Shown piece after piece: positions 9,314 through 16,220 of a stretch of 59,417 nt of DNA. The notes under the pieces were generated by a model. It saw only the letters and a program-made list of their open reading frames with translations. It did not search any database and was not told the origin of the DNA. This stretch comes from SFWF01 sp045539095. GTDB lineage: Bacteria > Bacillota > Clostridia > Oscillospirales > Acutalibacteraceae. Every line of letters starts with the position of its first letter. Within the stretch, counting starts at the first letter, position 1. The position numbers and the translations under genes are program-made. The DNA lies in the NCBI GenBank assembly GCA_045539095.1, contig JAZQER010000026.1, forward strand, positions 1 through 59,417, written 5' to 3'.

Positions 9314-10183
9314 ATGCAGGAATTTTTACACGAGCTTGGCCACATTCTTGTGCATCCGCTCGAAGAAACACTTAAAATGGCTCCTATACTCTTTCTTGCT
9401 TATCTTCTTATGGAATGGCTTGAAAAAGCAGAAGGCAGCAAAATATCTAATGCCTTTAAAAAGGCTAAAAAATCGGGTCCCCTTTTCGGTTCGCTTATGG
9501 GACTTATTCCTCAATGCGGTTTTTCGGGCGCTATCGCGGGAATGTACGCCGCAGGCACGGTTACAGCAGGCACTCTTCTTGCAGTAATGCTGTCAACAAG
9601 CGACGAGATGCTTCCCGTCCTTATCTCGGCGCGGCTTTCAGCCGGTGTTATTATCCTGATACTTGCGCTTAAATTTGTTATTGGCGTCATCTGTGGCTTT
9701 ATAGCCGATTTTGCTATACGCAAAAACCACGCCGAACGCGATGAGGATATCCACGGCTTTTGCGAGCGGGAGCATTGCTCCTGCAAGGACGGAATTTTCC
9801 TTTCTGCTTTAAAACACACTCTAAAGATACTTATTATCATCTACATAGTTTCTGCCGTTCTTCATTTCGCTGTTGACCTAATTCCCGAAGATACACTCAA
9901 AACTGTGCTCAACTTCCCCGTTTTAAGTCAACTTGCCGCTTCACTCATCGGACTGATACCGAGCTGTGCAGTATCGGTAACACTGACTCAGCTTTATGTC
10001 GACGGCGCTTTAGGGCTTGGACCTATGCTCTGCGGACTGCTTACAAACGGTGGTGTTGGACTGCTTGTTTTATTCAGAGTGAATAAGAGCCGCAAGAATT
10101 CTTTATTTATCACCGCTCTACTATTTATATCGGGACTTGTTTTCGGAGCTATAGCAGGGCTTGTTTTTGACGGTGTACTGTAA
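9314..10183 (+). CDS. Putative ArsP_2-type heavy-metal/arsenic permease
   Basis: A 289-residue polytopic membrane protein resembling the Pfam ArsP_2 family (putative 10-TM heavy-metal exporter). Two similar glycine-rich repeats, LMGLIPQCGFSGAIAG near residue 60 and LIGLIPSCAVSVTLTQLY near 215, each followed by a conserved small-residue segment, show internal duplication. The loop between the halves is rich in His and Cys (HGFCEREHCSCKD), which suits metal binding. Transport of arsenic has been proposed for the family but the real substrate is uncertain. It overlaps the next gene by one base (TAATG), so the two are translationally coupled. Confidence 0.75.
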   Translation: MQEFLHELGHILVHPLEETLKMAPILFLAYLLMEWLEKAEGSKISNAFKKAKKSGPLFGSLMGLIPQCGFSGAIAGMYAAGTVTAGTLLAVMLSTSDEMLPVLISARLSAGVIILILALKFVIGVICGFIADFAIRKNHAERDEDIHGFCEREHCSCKDGIFLSALKHTLKILIIIYIVSAVLHFAVDLIPEDTLKTVLNFPVLSQLAASLIGLIPSCAVSVTLTQLYVDGALGLGPMLCGLLTNGGVGLLVLFRVNKSRKNSLFITALLFISGLVFGAIAGLVFDGVL

Positions 10184-10680
10184 TGGAAAAGACGCATCTT
10201 GAAATCGAGAGAAAATTTCTGATTATCTTTCCTGATATAAACCTACTTGACCGCTTAGAAAACTGCTCAAAGATAGAAATTGAGCAAACCTATTTAAAAG
10301 ACCGTGCTCGAATACGAAAATGGACTGATAACGGAAAAATCACATATATAAAGACGGTTAAAAATAAGATAAATGAGCTTATTCGCATCGAAACTGAAAA
10401 CGAGATATCAAAAAAAGAGTATGAACAGCTCCTTAAATCTGCCGACCCCGACCGTAAGCCCATATCAAAAATCAGGTATAGATATCCGTATATGAACAAG
10501 GTCATTGAAATAGACGTTTTTCCGTTCTGGAGTGACCGCGCTTTTTTAGAGGTCGAGCTCGAAAGTGAAAACGATACATTTTCTCTGCCTGATTTTGTCT
10601 CGGTGATAAAAGAAGTAACCGAGGATAAACGCTACCGCAACAGCGCTCTGGCTTTCGAAATCCCATATGATGAAATTTAA
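10183..10680 (+). CDS. CYTH-domain protein (triphosphate tunnel metalloenzyme)
   Basis: A 165-residue protein beginning with the CYTH signature HLEIERKFL, that is ExExK, whose acidic residues bind metal and whose Lys/Arg residues bind triphosphate inside the tunnel. Later basic/acidic strands (IRYRYPYMNKVIEIDVF and FLEVELESE) fit the alternate-strand pattern. Family members hydrolyse tripolyphosphate, thiamine triphosphate or nucleoside triphosphates, or make cAMP; the sequence does not decide which. Coupled to the upstream permease by a TAATG overlap. Confidence 0.85.
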   Translation: MEKTHLEIERKFLIIFPDINLLDRLENCSKIEIEQTYLKDRARIRKWTDNGKITYIKTVKNKINELIRIETENEISKKEYEQLLKSADPDRKPISKIRYRYPYMNKVIEIDVFPFWSDRAFLEVELESENDTFSLPDFVSVIKEVTEDKRYRNSALAFEIPYDEI

Positions 10681-10708
10681 AACGCTATATCTTAAGATAT
10701 AGCGTTTT
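10679..10708. terminator. Bidirectional terminator between CYTH and PAP2 genes
   Basis: A perfect palindrome AAAACGCTATATCTT with its complement, with A and T tracts on both sides. On the minus strand it overlaps the last codons of the PAP2 gene (ENAIS and stop), so the coding end doubles as the terminator stem. Confidence 0.85.
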
Positions 10709-11390
10709 CTGTTACCATTTTTCTTTTGAATTTTTCTTTCCAATAGTCTTTATATACGACTATTTCTGCAAACAGACACATCGGAACTGCCACAAAAGTA
10801 TCAATAACCGAATGCTGCTTAATAATAGCAGTAGACATACAAACCAGCACTGCAAATACCGTCACAAAAGCTTTTGCCCCAACAGATGCTTGCTTTTCTT
10901 TAAGCCAAGCCGATGCAATTGCGATAGAATAGCCTACGTGAAGTGAAGGACAGACATTTGTATTAGTGTCAACCGTATAAAGCAGACGTACTATGTCAGT
11001 AAAAATATTGTCTCTCGGAAACTCTGTAGGACGCAGGTCCTGCATAGTTGGGAAGAATATATATGCTGTCATCGCAATTATCTGCGTAATTATGATAAAA
11101 GTTTGAAATTTAACAAAGCTTTTCGGATTATAGAGCGCAAAGTAAAGAAGCGATACAATGACAAGCAGATACCAGCCGACATACGGTACTATAAAAAACT
11201 CGCAAAACGGTATTACATCGTCAAGACGGCTGTGTACAACATAACATTTTTCGACGGGGATAAACATTTCTGTCAAGAAATACAGAATAAAATAGCCGAC
11301 CCAGCCTAGTAAATATTTAAGATGCGAAAACTGAGGATCGTTCAGCTTCGAAAAACGAAACTCTCGATAATCAACTACAGGTTTTTTCAT
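10692..11390 (-). CDS. PAP2-superfamily membrane phosphatase
   Basis: A 232-residue integral membrane protein with about six hydrophobic segments. The PAP2 catalytic motifs are recognisable: CPSLHVGYSIA (PSxH) near residue 140 and IIKQHSVIDTFVAV (HxxxD) near 190; the first motif (KxxxxxxRP) is weak, with only LRP near 115. Such enzymes dephosphorylate phosphatidic acid, PGP or prenyl diphosphates, or transfer phospho-head groups. ATG 11390 is used because GGAGGAAGTGCAA directly precedes it; the open frame extends further into the upstream gene without a start signal. It overlaps the acyltransferase-like gene by 20 bases, so they probably act on the same lipid. Confidence 0.82.
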   Translation of the reverse strand: MKKPVVDYREFRFSKLNDPQFSHLKYLLGWVGYFILYFLTEMFIPVEKCYVVHSRLDDVIPFCEFFIVPYVGWYLLVIVSLLYFALYNPKSFVKFQTFIIITQIIAMTAYIFFPTMQDLRPTEFPRDNIFTDIVRLLYTVDTNTNVCPSLHVGYSIAIASAWLKEKQASVGAKAFVTVFAVLVCMSTAIIKQHSVIDTFVAVPMCLFAEIVVYKDYWKEKFKRKMVTENAIS

Positions 11391-12150
11391 TTGCACTTCC
11401 TCCTTTATTGGACGGATAGTATTTCTTTGGTATATTTCTGTAAGGAATAACGGTATGCTCGGGCAACGACTCGGCAATAGCGGTTATCTCACTCATAAGA
11501 TACTCGCTTATCCGCTTTTTCTCCTCTTCAATTGGATTCATAGCATTAAATTTTATCGGTTTTCCAAGATAAGTCCCTTTTAGCTTCGGCGCATTGTACA
11601 TAGGAACAAAGGAAACTTCACGTCCCGTCTTTTTATAATAAAGACGGGCAACCTCAACAAATCCCGTTGTGAACTCATACAATATATGATTGTAATTTAC
11701 ATTATGCTCGGGAAAAATTATGATATTCGCTCCGTCTTTCAGCCCTGCGACGGTGGCTTTAAAGGTCGACAGTATCCTTGTGTCGTGATAAACTCCGATA
11801 GTGCGCGCGTTGTTCATAAGAAAGACCGAAAGCGGCGCTATTATGTAAGATGCTATTTTATAAAACCAGTGGGTGTGCTTGGGCTTTTCACTCCAGAAGT
11901 CCTTGAATGCATACGCGGGAACATCACGAAGATGCAGCATATCCCCGACACACCATATAAGTCTTTTCCCCGGAAAATGTATCTCACCGATAATCGGCCC
12001 GTTCATCTGTGTATGGTTCCCGACGATGATGCACGGCTCATCGGGCAGATTCTCGGTTCCGATTATTTTGATTTTCGGATAGAAAAGCCATACAAACCAT
12101 CTTACTATCTTAAAAAACACAGACGGCTTTTTCTTTGCGTTTTGACTCAT
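11371..12150 (-). CDS. PlsC-like lysophospholipid acyltransferase homologue with altered active-site motifs
   Basis: A 259-residue protein with an N-terminal hydrophobic segment and the LPLAT fold pattern: IIVGNHTQMNGP near residue 45 and NIIIFPEHNVN near 150. The catalytic HxxxxD is HTQMNG here, lacking the Asp, and the usual FPEGT is FPEH. I recall similar clostridial proteins with the same changes, so this looks like a divergent clade and not decay; the rest of the protein is intact. Activity as a glycerolipid acyltransferase is therefore uncertain. Overlaps the PAP2 gene; transcribed from a good promoter 130 bases upstream. Confidence 0.75.
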   Translation of the reverse strand: MSQNAKKKPSVFFKIVRWFVWLFYPKIKIIGTENLPDEPCIIVGNHTQMNGPIIGEIHFPGKRLIWCVGDMLHLRDVPAYAFKDFWSEKPKHTHWFYKIASYIIAPLSVFLMNNARTIGVYHDTRILSTFKATVAGLKDGANIIIFPEHNVNYNHILYEFTTGFVEVARLYYKKTGREVSFVPMYNAPKLKGTYLGKPIKFNAMNPIEEEKKRISEYLMSEITAIAESLPEHTVIPYRNIPKKYYPSNKGGSANEKTCS

Positions 12151-12277
12151 TTAATCATGCTCTTTCCTGCGATCTAGAAATTAAATTTTAATCTCGAAAA
12201 ATATACCAGAAATTAACTTAGGATTAATAAACTGTAAACAAGGAATTATATACAGCCCTTGAATAAACAGCGCACTT

Positions 12278-12306
12278 ATTATACCACTCTGCCCGCGCTT
12301 TATCAA
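12278..12306 (-). promoter_or_regulatory. Promoter for the PlsC-like/PAP2 operon
   Basis: On the minus strand TTGATA (12306-12301), 17 bases, TATAAT (12283-12278). It implies a 5' leader of about 120 bases before the ATG at 12150; I see no riboswitch fold in that leader. Confidence 0.6.
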
Positions 12307-12309
12307 GAA

Positions 12310-12338
12310 AAAAGGATGTGAGAAAAATCACATCCTTT
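12310..12338 (-). terminator. Terminator after the 75-residue protein gene
   Basis: GGATGTGA / TCACATCC stem with a GAAAAA loop, flanked by A and T tracts. It lies just downstream of the small gene's stop at 12347 and just upstream of the leftward promoter of the lipid operon, insulating the two. Confidence 0.8.
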
Positions 12339-12346
12339 CAAATCCG

Positions 12347-12574
12347 CTATTTTTCAAGCCATTCCTTGACCTTCTCGGCAGAAATGCGTTTTATATCCTC
12401 GTTCGGGTAGGGAGAATCTTCTCCTCCGTTTACGTAAAGAAAATATTTTCCGTCCTCTCGTCTGTAAAGGCATTCCTCATATCCCGTACCCTCTCCGAAG
12501 TTACCGAAGGTCTTTTTAGATACAAACTCACTATTTTCAGTATCATATTCCAATTTTGCAATAATTTTTCTCAT
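12347..12574 (-). CDS. Small conserved protein of unknown function (75 aa)
   Basis: Begins MRKIIAKLEYDTENSE, then has YEECLYRREDGKYFLYVNGGEDSPY and ends ISAEKVKEWLEK. It resembles a widespread family of short Firmicutes proteins with the pattern K(L/R)YDT, LYR, G-YFL-GEGG, then an acidic EEAxEWLE tail. I recall the family from memory and know no established function. It has a GAAAGGAAATT site before the ATG and its own terminator, so it is probably a monocistronic gene. Confidence 0.7.
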   Translation of the reverse strand: MRKIIAKLEYDTENSEFVSKKTFGNFGEGTGYEECLYRREDGKYFLYVNGGEDSPYPNEDIKRISAEKVKEWLEK

Positions 12575-12702
12575 AACAATTTCCTTTCTGTATGCTTTAG
12601 GTGTTGCTTCTTATATATTTCCACAAAGATAGACTAACTTGCATATCAAAAGTTTTTTACAAAAATTACCTAAACTCTGCTTTCGCGATTTTTAAGTAAA
12701 TA

Positions 12703-12731
12703 TTGCTTATTTTTAAGTTAAGCATTATAAT
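12703..12731 (+). promoter_or_regulatory. Promoter for araM
   Basis: TTGCTT (12703-12708), 17 bases, TATAAT (12726-12731), with an AT-rich upstream region. The AAGGATG ribosome binding site follows. Confidence 0.6.
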
Positions 12732-12763
12732 AAAGAAAGATATTTATGCAAAGGATGATTATT

Positions 12764-14038
12764 TTGGATTTCACCGAGCTTTTAAAGCCTCAAAAATGCT
12801 CATGCGGTAAGACACACCGTTGTGATATAAAGTACATTTATATAGAAAAAAACGCAATACGCCATCTCGATGAAATGTGCAAGGAATATGAGAAAATACT
12901 TATCGTTGCCGACGAGAACACATACGCCGTCGCGGGTGAAAAGTGCGAAGCTTGTTTAAAAGGTAAAGATATACGCCGACAGATATTTAGCGGAAAATCA
13001 CTCGTTATCCCAAACGAAGAGGCTATAAGTGCTGTCAAAAACAGTCTTTCAGATGCTGAACTTATAATAGGAATAGGCTCAGGAGTTATTCAGGACCTAT
13101 GTAAGTACATTTCATATTTCGAGGGTGTTCCTTATTATATAGTTGCAACTGCCCCCTCAATGGACGGATATGCCACAAGCGGAGCCGCCATGATAACTGG
13201 AGGAATGAAAGTAACCTACCCGACCAAGGTGCCCGACGGTTTTATAGGCGACACCGAAATACTGAAAAGTGCACCTATAGAAATGATAAAAGCGGGCTAT
13301 GGCGACATCGTTGGTAAATATTCTGCTTTGAACGATTGGAAGCTCAGTGCTGCCGTGCTCGGTGAGTATTTTTGTGACAATATCTACTCTCTTGTCCACA
13401 CAAGTCTCTTAAAGACTCTGCCACTCGCAAAAAAACTGCTTTCGAGAGACGAAGAAGCGCTTAAGATTCTCACAGAAGCTATTATAGTTGTGGGCATCGC
13501 CTTGGCATATGCCGAAAATTCACGCCCTGCTTCAGGCAGTGAACACCATTTGTCTCATTTCTTTGAAATTACAGGTATACTTAACAATGAAGCATATTTA
13601 TCTCACGGAGCCGATGTTGCTTTCTCTACCGTTATTACTGCGAAAATGAGAGAGTGTATACTGTCGAGCCAGCTTCCCGAGAGTCAGTTTGTTATGGAGA
13701 AGTGTGAATATGAATCTGAAATGAAGCGTGTCTACGGAAAAATTAGCGACAGTTGTATAGCGCTTCACCAAAAAACTGGCTGGTATGAAGAGGACAGGTT
13801 CTCTGTCTACAAGCAAAAGGAAGCTGAGATAAGAGCTATCCTCCAAGAAATGCCGAGTGCAGAGAAAATAGAAAAAATACTTCGCGATATAGAGCTTGAT
13901 TCAAAAGAATTTTACCGCTTATATTCTAAAGAAAAACTGCACGATGCCGTAATTTATGCAAAGGACCTGAAGGACAGATTCAGTGTGCTTTGGATGTACT
14001 ATGATATTTTCGGTAAAACGGTTAATTTTTCGGTATAG
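12764..14038 (+). CDS. araM: NAD(P)-dependent glycerol-1-phosphate dehydrogenase (AraM/EgsA type)
   Basis: Reduces dihydroxyacetone phosphate to sn-glycerol-1-phosphate, the stereoisomer used for archaeal lipids and, in some Bacilli, for heptaprenylglyceryl phosphate. The 424-residue protein shows the N-terminal CxCGKTH motif, the nucleotide-binding GIGSGVIQDL near residue 95, APSMDGYATSGAA near 125, and the metal ligands of the family: Asp in GYGDIVGK, His in SGSEHHLSHF and His in SHGADVAF. The N-terminal CSCG is usual for bacterial AraM. TTG 12764 is preferred because AAGGATGATTAT precedes it, the same arrangement as at other TTG starts here; ATG 12746 is an alternative. It sits by a PAP2 phosphatase and acyltransferase-like gene, but no PcrB-type prenyl transferase is in the window. 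Confidence 0.88.
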   Translation: MDFTELLKPQKCSCGKTHRCDIKYIYIEKNAIRHLDEMCKEYEKILIVADENTYAVAGEKCEACLKGKDIRRQIFSGKSLVIPNEEAISAVKNSLSDAELIIGIGSGVIQDLCKYISYFEGVPYYIVATAPSMDGYATSGAAMITGGMKVTYPTKVPDGFIGDTEILKSAPIEMIKAGYGDIVGKYSALNDWKLSAAVLGEYFCDNIYSLVHTSLLKTLPLAKKLLSRDEEALKILTEAIIVVGIALAYAENSRPASGSEHHLSHFFEITGILNNEAYLSHGADVAFSTVITAKMRECILSSQLPESQFVMEKCEYESEMKRVYGKISDSCIALHQKTGWYEEDRFSVYKQKEAEIRAILQEMPSAEKIEKILRDIELDSKEFYRLYSKEKLHDAVIYAKDLKDRFSVLWMYYDIFGKTVNFSV

Positions 14039-14075
14039 ATTTATAGCTTAGTCTCAAAACTGTCACCATACGGGT

Positions 14076-14107
14076 AAAAAAGCCTATGTCGTTATGACAT
14101 AGGCTTT
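14076..14107. terminator. Bidirectional terminator between araM and glycerate kinase
   Basis: AAGCCTATGTC / GACATAGGCTT stem with a short GTTAT loop and A/T tracts on both sides, placed between convergent genes. Confidence 0.88.
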
Positions 14108-14111
14108 ACTC

Positions 14112-15242
14112 TTACATTATAAGTCGGAGTACCTGATATGCTGTGGCTTCAAGATTTTTAGCGGCGTTTTCGGTTTTGAGAGCGTCTTCTAGGCTCACAA
14201 CACCGCGCATTATCGGAAAATAAGCGTCTATTCCATGCTCGTTTATGACCTCAGCATCCTCGGTGACACAACCCGAAAATGCTATGACCTTTTTGCCGTA
14301 TTTTTTCGCGAGCTCGGCAACGCCGATAGGCGCCTTGCCCATAACAGTCTGAGAATCAAGTCTGCCCTCGCCCGTTACCACGATATCGGCATACTTTATA
14401 TAGTCCTCAAGTTTTGTTTCCTCTAAAATTATCTTGATTCCCGACTGAAGTTCGGCATTAAGATATGCTCTAAACGCAAAGCCGAGACCGCCTGCCGCGC
14501 CCGTACCGGGGAAATCCTTATCGGCTTTATCCGATACTGTTTTCGAAAGTTCGGCATAAGTTTCAAGCCACTTATCCATATCGGCAATTATCTCGGGTGT
14601 GGCACCCTTTTGCGGTCCGTAAACGGCGCTGCAGCCGTCTTTTCCGCAAAGAGGATTTGTAACATCACAGGCTATACGAAAACTGCATTCTCGAAGTAAA
14701 TCCAGAGCATTCTCACCCGATATTCTCGCGAGATTTTTGAGCCCTTTTCCGCATTGTTCGATAGACTCGCCCTTTTTATCGAGAAAACTGAAACCTAGAG
14801 CAGAAAGCATTCCGACGCCGCCATCATTCGTCGCGCCGCCTCCGATACCTACGATAAAACGCCTGCATCCGCGTGATATTGCATCCTTTATCATCTCACC
14901 GACACCGTAGGTGGTGGTATTAAGAGGATTTCTTTCCTCTGCCGAAATAAGGGTAACTCCCGCCGCAGCCGCCATTTCTATAACAGCAGTCAGACCGTCG
15001 GGTAAAATACAGTATTCAGCATTAACAGGCTCACCGAGCGGACCTGAAACCGATACAGAAACAAGTTCACCGCCGAGTCCCGAATATAAAGCCTCTACAG
15101 TACCTTCACCGCCATCTGCAAGCGGACGGACGGTAACCTCGTTATTTTCGGAAAGCCTCAGCGCAGCGCGCTTTACCGCCTCGCCCGCCTGTAAAGAAGT
15201 CAGACTGCCTTTAAAAGAATCTATTGCAACAACAATCTTCAT
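14112..15242 (-). CDS. glxK: Glycerate kinase (GlxK/GarK family)
   Basis: Phosphorylates D-glycerate, normally to 2-phosphoglycerate in this family, feeding glycolysis. The 376-residue protein starts KIVVAIDSFKGSL and contains VRPLADGGEGTVEAL near residue 47, IVGIGGGATNDGGVGML near 125 and IVVTGEGRLDSQTVMGKAP near 290. These are the conserved blocks of Pfam PF02595. The start is ambiguous between two adjacent ATGs; 15242 gives the better distance to GAGGG. Single gene, convergent with araM. Chemical kinship with glycerol metabolism nearby may be coincidence. Confidence 0.93.
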   Translation of the reverse strand: MKIVVAIDSFKGSLTSLQAGEAVKRAALRLSENNEVTVRPLADGGEGTVEALYSGLGGELVSVSVSGPLGEPVNAEYCILPDGLTAVIEMAAAAGVTLISAEERNPLNTTTYGVGEMIKDAISRGCRRFIVGIGGGATNDGGVGMLSALGFSFLDKKGESIEQCGKGLKNLARISGENALDLLRECSFRIACDVTNPLCGKDGCSAVYGPQKGATPEIIADMDKWLETYAELSKTVSDKADKDFPGTGAAGGLGFAFRAYLNAELQSGIKIILEETKLEDYIKYADIVVTGEGRLDSQTVMGKAPIGVAELAKKYGKKVIAFSGCVTEDAEVINEHGIDAYFPIMRGVVSLEDALKTENAAKNLEATAYQVLRLIM

Positions 15243-15304
15243 CATAAACCCTCGCGACATATTAAACTAAATGTATTATACTATTCTCTGTCCGTAAAAG
15301 CAAC

Positions 15305-15330
15305 AAAAAGCTCCCAAAGATAATGGGAGC
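15305..15330 (-). terminator. Orphan leftward-reading hairpin terminator
   Basis: GCTCCCA / TGGGAGC stem. Read on the minus strand it is followed by TTTTTG, so it would stop leftward transcripts, but no complete leftward gene lies directly upstream. What does lie there is a short copy of the 3' end of spoIVB (15341-15381). Confidence 0.55.
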
Positions 15331-15340
15331 CATATATTAC

Positions 15341-15381
15341 GATGCGTCTTTTTGCGGAACTACACGCAGGTCGTTACCTAC
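15341..15381. repeat. Short repeat copy A, matching the 3' end of spoIVB
   Basis: Nineteen bases beginning GATGCGTCTTTTTGCGG and then ACGCAGGTCGTT plus CCTAC match 16223-16260, with a three-base length difference. On the minus strand it would read NVGNDLR, two Val, then PQKDAS and stop, nearly the same C-terminus as SpoIVB. Either a duplicated gene tail or a dispersed palindromic repeat. Confidence 0.75.
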
Positions 15382-15434
15382 ATTTTTCTTTACATTTCAA
15401 GTGAAAAGGAGTATATTTGTGGTGAGGTGATTTT

Positions 15435-16187
15435 TTGATACACTCATTTTTACTTATAGGACAGTCGAATATGGCGGGGCGTGGCTTTGCGGCTGATGCC
15501 AAGCCTATCGACACTTCACATATAAAGGTTCAAAGAAACGGCAGATGGTGGCCCTTTTTCAGACCCGTAAATCCCGACAGAGTAACAGCGGGGGTCTCGC
15601 TTGCAGAAAGCTTTGCCGAAAGCTATGCCGAAAAGTTTGGTGTGGATGTAGGTCTTATTCCCTGCGCTGATGGGGGCACAAGGATCGACCAGTGGAAACG
15701 CGGAAGCCTTCTTTACGACAACGCGCTTTATTCCATTCGCCTTGCCGAGCGCACCTCGACCGTTGCAGGTATACTCTGGCATCAGGGAGAAGCCGACTGC
15801 TCTGACGCTTTGGCGGCAGAATATGAGCCGAAGCTAATTGAATTTATTAAAAACATCAAAGAGGATACGGGGCTGCACGATGTCCCCTTTTTGCTCGGCG
15901 GGCTCGGTGATTATCTTGTGAATTATCCCCCAAAAGGCATCTTTAAAAATTATCCAATAATAAACAAGGCTATGAAAACAGCCGCCGAGACACTTCCAAT
16001 GACTGGCTTTGTTTCAGCAAAAGATCTCTCCCCTAACCCCGACAATCTTCATTTCAGTGCTCCATCGCTTTATGAATTCGGGCATAGATACTTTGAACAG
16101 TTTTTGCTTCTTCGCGACGAAAATAAGGTCTTTACCGAAAAGCCGATGGATGACCTCTCGGTCAGAACAGAAATGGAAAACCTATAG
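15435..16187 (+). CDS. SGNH-type carbohydrate acetylesterase (SASA family, sialate O-acetylesterase-like)
   Basis: Removes O-acetyl groups from sugars, by analogy with Pfam PF03629. The 250-residue protein has the nucleophile motif LIGQSNMAGRG at the very N-terminus, then GGTRIDQW near residue 75 and ILWHQGEADC near 115, which gives the GQSN and WHQGE blocks typical of this group. There is no signal peptide, so it should act on imported sugars in the cytoplasm. TTG start with GAGGTGA five bases upstream. It lies between two copies of a spoIVB-tail repeat, which hints at local insertion or duplication. Confidence 0.82.
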   Translation: MIHSFLLIGQSNMAGRGFAADAKPIDTSHIKVQRNGRWWPFFRPVNPDRVTAGVSLAESFAESYAEKFGVDVGLIPCADGGTRIDQWKRGSLLYDNALYSIRLAERTSTVAGILWHQGEADCSDALAAEYEPKLIEFIKNIKEDTGLHDVPFLLGGLGDYLVNYPPKGIFKNYPIINKAMKTAAETLPMTGFVSAKDLSPNPDNLHFSAPSLYEFGHRYFEQFLLLRDENKVFTEKPMDDLSVRTEMENL

Positions 16188-16220
16188 AAAAACATCCCGA
16201 GAATTCCTCGGGATGTTTTT
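16188..16220. terminator. Bidirectional terminator between acetylesterase and spoIVB
   Basis: AAAAACATCCCGAG / CTCGGGATGTTTTT with an AATTC loop, immediately after the esterase stop and touching the spoIVB stop from the other side. Confidence 0.9.

Noticed and set aside
11686..12177. 163-codon open frame on the plus strand opposite the PlsC-like gene
   Set aside because: Lies fully antisense to a recognisable family member and lacks an initiation signal.
12151..12277. Riboswitch in the leader of the PlsC-like/PAP2 operon
   Set aside because: Leader is AT-rich, without conserved aptamer motifs or an antiterminator/terminator pair.
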